A stretch of DNA of 8,446 nucleotides, from assembly GCA_014360395.1 (NCBI GenBank), contig JACIXM010000102.1, positions 1 through 8,446 on the forward strand. The letters run 5' to 3'. Source of the stretch: Actinotalea sp. (GTDB lineage: Bacteria > Actinomycetota > Actinomycetes > Actinomycetales > Cellulomonadaceae). The translations under genes were made by a program, and so were the position numbers. Positions 4,931-8,446 of the stretch are shown in pieces; the first letter of the stretch is position 1; the number at the start of each line of letters is the position of its first letter. The notes under the pieces are model-generated. The model had not been told where the DNA came from. It did no database searches and was given only the letters and a program-made list of their open reading frames with translations.

Positions 4931-6108
4931 TAGTCGTACAGCGGGTCCAGGCCGTGCCAGTCGAACACCGCGCGCCGGGCCGCCAGGATCACCCGGTCGA
5001 CGTCGTCGGACGGGTCGTACCCGTCGCTCCACGGCCGCGGCGGTCGCACCGGACCGTCACCCATCGTCGGCGGGGACCCCCCGCCGGACGTGATCACCCG
5101 GACGTGCTCCGCGTACCCCTCCGGCACGGCGGTCTCCGCCGGGATCGGCGCGTGCGCGGCGACCGCCAGGAGGTGGGTCCACACCCGCGGCACCACCTGC
5201 GTGATCGCGTACCCGCCCCCGCCCAGTGCCAGCCAGCGGCCGCCGCACACCGCGTGCGCGAGCTCGTGGACCCGCTCCATCGCCTCCCGCTGGGCGTCGA
5301 CGGACACGTCGAGGTGGGTCAGCGGGTCCTGACCGTGCGCATCGCAGCCGTGCTGCGTGACCAGCACCTCCGGCGCGAACGCCCGCACGACCGTGAGCGC
5401 CACCGCGTCGACGGCCCGCAGCCACCGGGTGTCGGACGTCCCCGCCGGCACCGCCACGTTGACGACCGTCCCCCGCGCGTGCGGTCCGCCGACGTCGGTC
5501 ACGTGCCCGGTCCCCGGGAAGAGGGTCAGCCCGCTCTCGTGGATGGACACCGTGAGGACGCGCGGGTCGTCCCAGAACGCGGCCTCGACCCCGTCCCCGT
5601 GATGGGCGTCGAGGTCGATGTACGCGACCCGCTGCGCGCCGGCGTCGAGGAGGCGACGGATGGCTGCCACGGCGTCGTTGTAGATGCAGAACCCGGCGGC
5701 GCTGGACCGCATCGCGTGGTGCATCCCCCCGGCGAGGTTGACCGCGTGCAGCACGTCACCGGACCACACGGCACCCGCCGCCTCCACCGATCCGGCGACG
5801 ATCCGCGCCGCCGCCTCGTGCATGCCCGGGAAGCACGGGTCGTCGGGGGTGCCGAGCCCGTGGTCGACGTCGATCTCTCCGGTCGCGGACGCCCGCACCA
5901 CGGCCGCGACGTACTCCGGGTCGTGCGCCGTCTGGAGCACCTCGGCCGACGCCGGCTCCGCCCCCACGAGCTGGACCCCCTCGGCGTCGAGCACCCCGAG
6001 CTCCCGAGCCAGGCGGAACGTCAGGTCCAGGCGCACGGGGGCCATGGGGTGCCCCGGACCGAAGTCGTAGCCGAGGAGCGCCGGCGACCACACGACCCGC
6101 GTCAGCAT
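4930..6108 (-). CDS. acuC: Acetoin utilization protein AcuC, HDAC-fold protein deacetylase
   Basis: A 392-residue class I histone-deacetylase-fold enzyme. In Bacillus, AcuC removes acetyl groups from acetyl-CoA synthetase lysine and so reactivates acetate use; the actinobacterial family probably acts on acyl-lysines of similar enzymes. The active-site residues line up with human HDAC8: the His pair H130-H131 (GGMHHAM), the DLDAHHGDG motif with D165 and zinc ligands D167 and H169, third ligand D256 (HGCDAHGQDPL), and the transition-state Tyr Y300 at the end of ALGGGGY. Nothing essential is missing. The last 70 residues form a family-typical extension. No clear Shine-Dalgarno precedes the ATG, but TACGGT stands five bases before it, suggesting a leaderless mRNA. 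The gene is divergent from the potassium-transport genes, and its stop abuts the repeat array of the HTH gene. Confidence 0.94.
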   Translation of the reverse strand: MLTRVVWSPALLGYDFGPGHPMAPVRLDLTFRLARELGVLDAEGVQLVGAEPASAEVLQTAHDPEYVAAVVRASATGEIDVDHGLGTPDDPCFPGMHEAAARIVAGSVEAAGAVWSGDVLHAVNLAGGMHHAMRSSAAGFCIYNDAVAAIRRLLDAGAQRVAYIDLDAHHGDGVEAAFWDDPRVLTVSIHESGLTLFPGTGHVTDVGGPHARGTVVNVAVPAGTSDTRWLRAVDAVALTVVRAFAPEVLVTQHGCDAHGQDPLTHLDVSVDAQREAMERVHELAHAVCGGRWLALGGGGYAITQVVPRVWTHLLAVAAHAPIPAETAVPEGYAEHVRVITSGGGSPPTMGDGPVRPPRPWSDGYDPSDDVDRVILAARRAVFDWHGLDPLYD

Positions 6109-6113
6109 GCTTC

Positions 6114-6119
6114 ACCGTA
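6114..6119 (-). promoter_or_regulatory. acuC promoter -10 box, probably leaderless
   Basis: On the minus strand TACGGT (6119-6114) fits TANNNT and is only five bases from the acuC ATG, so transcription would begin at or next to the A of the start codon. The -35 position (6142-6137, CACGAG) does not resemble consensus and is overlapped by a CRP-type palindrome, as expected of an activator-dependent promoter. Confidence 0.5.
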
Positions 6120-6138
6120 GCCCGCCGGGCGCCGTGCT

Positions 6139-6154
6139 CGTGACCAGGGTCACG
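6139..6154. promoter_or_regulatory. CRP/GlxR-like palindrome upstream of acuC
   Basis: cgtgaccagggtcacg is an inverted repeat with 7-bp arms and a 2-bp centre, containing GTGA-N6-TCAC, the core of cAMP receptor protein family sites. Its centre (6146.5) is about 39-41 bp upstream of the inferred acuC start, close to the -41.5 position of class II CRP activation. It lies in the region between acuC and the divergent potassium genes, though some 155 bp from the latter's start. Confidence 0.55.
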
Positions 6155-6290
6155 TGGGCCCGCTGTCGCCGGTCGCCCGCCACGGCACGTCCGCCCCGGC
6201 GTCACCTCCAGCGCAGAACGCGCCCGCGGTGCCAGAGTGGGACGACGACGACGGCGCTGCGCCGTCCTCGACCGACGAGCCAGGACCGAC

Positions 6291-6295
6291 GGAGG
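6291..6295 (+). promoter_or_regulatory. Ribosome binding site fixing the ktrB start
   Basis: GGAGG is followed by a 5-base spacer and GTG at 6301. No comparable site precedes the upstream in-frame GTG codons at 6154 and 6229, which favours the shorter protein. Confidence 0.7.
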
Positions 6296-6300
6296 TGCGC

Positions 6301-7674
6301 GTGGAGATCCCGCGGCCCCTCCTCGTCGCGCGCGAGTGGGTCGACGACATCGCGCGCCGTTACCCCGCCCGGCTCGCCATCTCGGTCTTCGCCACGGTCG
6401 TCGGGATCTTCACCGCCCTCCTCCAGCTCCCCCAGGCGACCGCCGACGGGGTGCGCGCCCCGTTCGTCGACTCCCTCTTCACCGCGACCTCGGCGGTCTG
6501 CATCACCGGGCTCGTCACCGTCGACACAGGCACGTACTGGTCCGGCTTCGGCCAAGCCGTCATCATCACGGGCATCAAGATCGGCGGACTGGGGATCATG
6601 ACCCTGGCGTCGCTGCTCGGCATGGCCGTCTCCCGCCGGATCGGGCTGACCCAGCGCCTCCTGACGGCGTCCGAGACGAAGACCGCACAGCTGGGCGAGG
6701 TCGGCTCCCTCGTCCGCGTCGTCATCGTCGCCTCGGTCAGCATCGAGGCGGTCATCGCGCTCGTCCTCCTGCCCCGCTTCCTGACCCTCGGCGAGAGCCT
6801 CGGCGACGCGCTGTGGTACTCGGTCTTCTACGCGATCTCGGCGTTCAACAACGCCGGGTTCGTCCCGACCGCCGAAGGCCTGACGCCCTACGTCGCCGAC
6901 TGGTGGATGAGCATGCCGATCATCCTCGGCGTCTTCATCGGCTCCCTCGGCTTCCCCGTCATCCTCAACGTCGCCCGGCGGCGCACCGACGTGTCCCGCT
7001 GGAGCCTGCACACCAAGCTGACGCTGACGACGTCGTCGCTGCTCGTCGTGCTCGGCATGGTGGGCATCGCGATCTTCGAGTGGGGCAACGAGCGGACGAT
7101 CGGGGCCCTCGACGGCGGGCCCACCAAGGTGCTGGCGACGCTCTTCGCCGCCGTGATGCCGCGCTCCGGTGGCTTCAACACCGTCGACACCGGCGAGATG
7201 GGTGAGGCCACGTGGCTGCTCATCGACGCCCTGATGTTCGTCGGGGGCGGCAGCGCCTCGACGGCCGGCGGGCTGCGCGTGACGACGCTCGCCGTGCTCA
7301 TCCTCGCGATCGTCGCCGAGGCCCGGGGCGACAGCGACATCGAGGCGTTCGGCCGCCGCATCCCGCGCGACACGCTGCGTCTGTCGATCGCCGTCGCCTT
7401 CATCGGCGCCACCGCCGTCCTCATCTCGAGCATCATCCTGCTGGAGGTCACCGGCCTCTCCCTCGACGTCGTCCTCTTCGAGACCATCTCGGCCTTCGCG
7501 ACCGTAGGGTTGTCCACGGGCATCACGCCCGACCTCCCGGATGCCGGGAAGTACGTCATCACCGCGCTCATGTTCATCGGCAGGACCGGCACCATGACGG
7601 TTGCCGCGGCGCTCGCGCTGCGGGACCGCCGGCGGGTGATCCGGTACCCCGAGGAGAGGCCGATCATTGGCTGA
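6301..7674 (+). CDS. Ktr/Trk-type potassium channel subunit (KtrB-like)
   Basis: A 457-residue integral membrane protein of the TrkH/KtrB family, the K+-translocating subunit of a Ktr-type uptake system. The four membrane-pore-membrane repeats can be followed by their filter regions: TSAVCITGLVTVDT (G70), ISAFNNAGF (G186), PRSGGFNTVDTGEM (G290-G291) and ISAFATVGLSTGITPD (G403). Having the filter glycines in all four loops predicts K+ selectivity. The gating loop of the third repeat appears as GGGSASTAGG (315-324). The GTG at 6301 has GGAGG five bases upstream and gives the family's usual length. An upstream GTG at 6154 would add 49 Pro/Ala/Asp-rich residues with more A/T-ending codons and no ribosome site. 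The stop overlaps the start of the RCK subunit by 8 bp, indicating coupled expression. KtrB rather than TrkH is inferred from size. Confidence 0.93.
   Translation: MEIPRPLLVAREWVDDIARRYPARLAISVFATVVGIFTALLQLPQATADGVRAPFVDSLFTATSAVCITGLVTVDTGTYWSGFGQAVIITGIKIGGLGIMTLASLLGMAVSRRIGLTQRLLTASETKTAQLGEVGSLVRVVIVASVSIEAVIALVLLPRFLTLGESLGDALWYSVFYAISAFNNAGFVPTAEGLTPYVADWWMSMPIILGVFIGSLGFPVILNVARRRTDVSRWSLHTKLTLTTSSLLVVLGMVGIAIFEWGNERTIGALDGGPTKVLATLFAAVMPRSGGFNTVDTGEMGEATWLLIDALMFVGGGSASTAGGLRVTTLAVLILAIVAEARGDSDIEAFGRRIPRDTLRLSIAVAFIGATAVLISSIILLEVTGLSLDVVLFETISAFATVGLSTGITPDLPDAGKYVITALMFIGRTGTMTVAAALALRDRRRVIRYPEERPIIG
7651..7659 (+). promoter_or_regulatory. Ribosome binding site for the TTG start of the RCK subunit
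   Basis: GAGGAGAGG lies inside the end of the channel gene, seven bases before TTG at 7667. The reading frame has a stop at 7637-7639 and no ATG or GTG between that stop and the Rossmann domain, so TTG is the only standard start available. Confidence 0.65.
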
Positions 7675-8446
7675 CGCCTTCGACCAGGAGAAGCCCACCG
7701 GGCTCGAGGTCCCCCGTCCGGCCGGCCTGCCGGCGAGCCAGAGCAGCGTCGCGGACCGGGCAGCCGGCGCCATCGCGCGCGGCCGCGGCAAGAACAAGGA
7801 GAAGGAGCGCGACGCCGGCGTCCTGCTCATCGGGCTCGGCCGCTTCGGGTCCGCGATCGCGCTCACGCTCGAGCGGCTCGGTCACGACGTCCTGGCCGTC
7901 GAGCGCGACGCCCAGCTCGTCGAGCAGTACACCGGGCGGTTCCCGCTGGTCCAGGCGGACGCGACCAACCCCGAGGCGCTCATCCAGGTCGGCGCCAGGG
8001 ACTTCGCGGTCGCCGTCGTCGGCGTGGGCACCTCCCTCGAGGCGAGCGTGCTCATCACGGGCAACCTCGTCGACCTCGGCACCCCGCAGATCTGGGCCAA
8101 GGCGATCTCCAGCGAGCACGCCCGGATCCTGCACCGCATCGGCGCGCACCACGTCGTGCTGCCCGAGGCCGACGCCGGCAACCGCGTCGCGCACCTCGTC
8201 TCCGGCAAGCTGCTGGACTACATCGAGGTCGAGGACGGCTTCACGATCGTCAAGATGCGCCCGCCGCGGGAGACCCAGGGCTTCACGATCGGGCAGTCGC
8301 AGATCCGCCAGCGGTACGGCGTCACGGTGATCGGCGTCAAGCCGCCCGGGCAGGAGTTCGTCTACGCGACCGAGAGCACGCGCATCTCCGCGAACGACCT
8401 GCTCGTCGTGTCCGGCCACGCCGAGCTGCTGGAGCGGTTCGCCGCG
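7667..8446 (+). CDS. Potassium uptake regulatory subunit, RCK/TrkA family (KtrA-like), partial at 3' end
   Basis: The cytoplasmic nucleotide-gated partner of the upstream channel. All 260 codons in the window are open; no stop is reached, though the last residues already look like the end of the second domain. Residues 2-50 are a hydrophilic extension with Pro-rich and basic parts (GRGKNKEKERD), longer than usual for KtrA. The RCK_N Rossmann domain follows: GLGRFG at 56-61 binds the nucleotide phosphates, the acidic residue in LAVERD is placed for the ribose, and QADATNPEAL and LPEADAGNRVAHL are family signatures. A TrkA_C domain occupies about the last 75 residues (ETQGFTIGQSQIR to NDLLVVSGHAELLERF) and in relatives binds c-di-AMP. 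The TTG start overlaps the channel gene by 8 bp. Gating by ATP/ADP or c-di-AMP is family knowledge, not visible here. Confidence 0.92.
   Translation, partial: MADAFDQEKPTGLEVPRPAGLPASQSSVADRAAGAIARGRGKNKEKERDAGVLLIGLGRFGSAIALTLERLGHDVLAVERDAQLVEQYTGRFPLVQADATNPEALIQVGARDFAVAVVGVGTSLEASVLITGNLVDLGTPQIWAKAISSEHARILHRIGAHHVVLPEADAGNRVAHLVSGKLLDYIEVEDGFTIVKMRPPRETQGFTIGQSQIRQRYGVTVIGVKPPGQEFVYATESTRISANDLLVVSGHAELLERFAA

Noticed and set aside
6233..6238. CAGAGT as a possible -10 box for the potassium genes
   Set aside because: It lacks the usual first T and has no -35-like hexamer 16-19 bp upstream, so I do not call a promoter there; the true ktrB promoter is unresolved.
6154..6300. Upstream GTG starts (6154, 6229) that would lengthen the KtrB-like protein
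   Set aside because: No ribosome site precedes them, the added residues are Pro/Ala/Asp-rich with more A/T-ending codons (TCA, CCT, CCA, GGA), and GTG at 6301 has GGAGG at ideal spacing.
6109..6300. A c-di-AMP (ydaO-type) riboswitch before the potassium genes
   Set aside because: The gap is only about 190 bp, shared with the divergent acuC promoter, and I see none of the multi-helix pattern or conserved motifs of that class.
6202..7866. A 554-codon open frame on the minus strand, opposite the potassium channel gene
   Set aside because: Its translation is dominated by Arg, Asp, Glu and Gly without any domain, the pattern of a GC-rich antisense shadow. The plus strand encodes a clear KtrB with all four filter loops.

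Overview
The window looks like chromosomal DNA of a high-GC actinobacterium. Codon third positions are strongly G/C. The genes found are typical of Actinomycetota: a bS22-type mini ribosomal protein beside a small excisionase-like HTH gene, and a CUT1 sugar ABC operon without its own ATPase. A Cellulomonas-like member of the Micrococcales would fit, but that is inference; nothing here fixes the genus.

Region 1 (1-4145, minus strand) is a carbohydrate-uptake locus. It reads, in transcription order, a LacI-family repressor, a sugar-binding lipoprotein, a MalF-type permease and a MalG-type permease cut by the window start. The two permease genes overlap by 4 bp. A strong GC hairpin sits between the binding-protein and permease genes. 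Three CATCGATG-centred palindromes, two at the binding-protein promoter and one upstream of the repressor gene, look like the repressor's operators and imply local control plus autoregulation. No ATPase or glycosidase gene is visible, so the substrate cannot be named.

Region 2 (4268-6156, mostly minus strand) holds a 32-residue bS22 gene too small for most ORF callers, followed by tandem hairpins. Upstream of it is a 77-residue excisionase/BldC-like HTH gene whose promoter carries four 9-bp phased repeats. Next is acuC, a class I histone-deacetylase-fold protein with all metal and catalytic residues present. acuC appears to have a leaderless promoter overlapped by a CRP-type palindrome.

Region 3 (6157-8446, plus strand) holds a divergent KtrB/TrkH-type K+ channel subunit and an overlapping KtrA/TrkA-type RCK regulatory subunit that starts with TTG and runs off the window end. 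Together they would form a Ktr-type potassium uptake system.

I found no mobile element, CRISPR array, tRNA or rRNA and no convincing undescribed multi-gene system. The gene content is ordinary, and the most interesting signals are regulatory: the LacI operator set, the 9-bp phased repeats and the CRP-like site at acuC. No gene-free stretch exceeds 300 bases.
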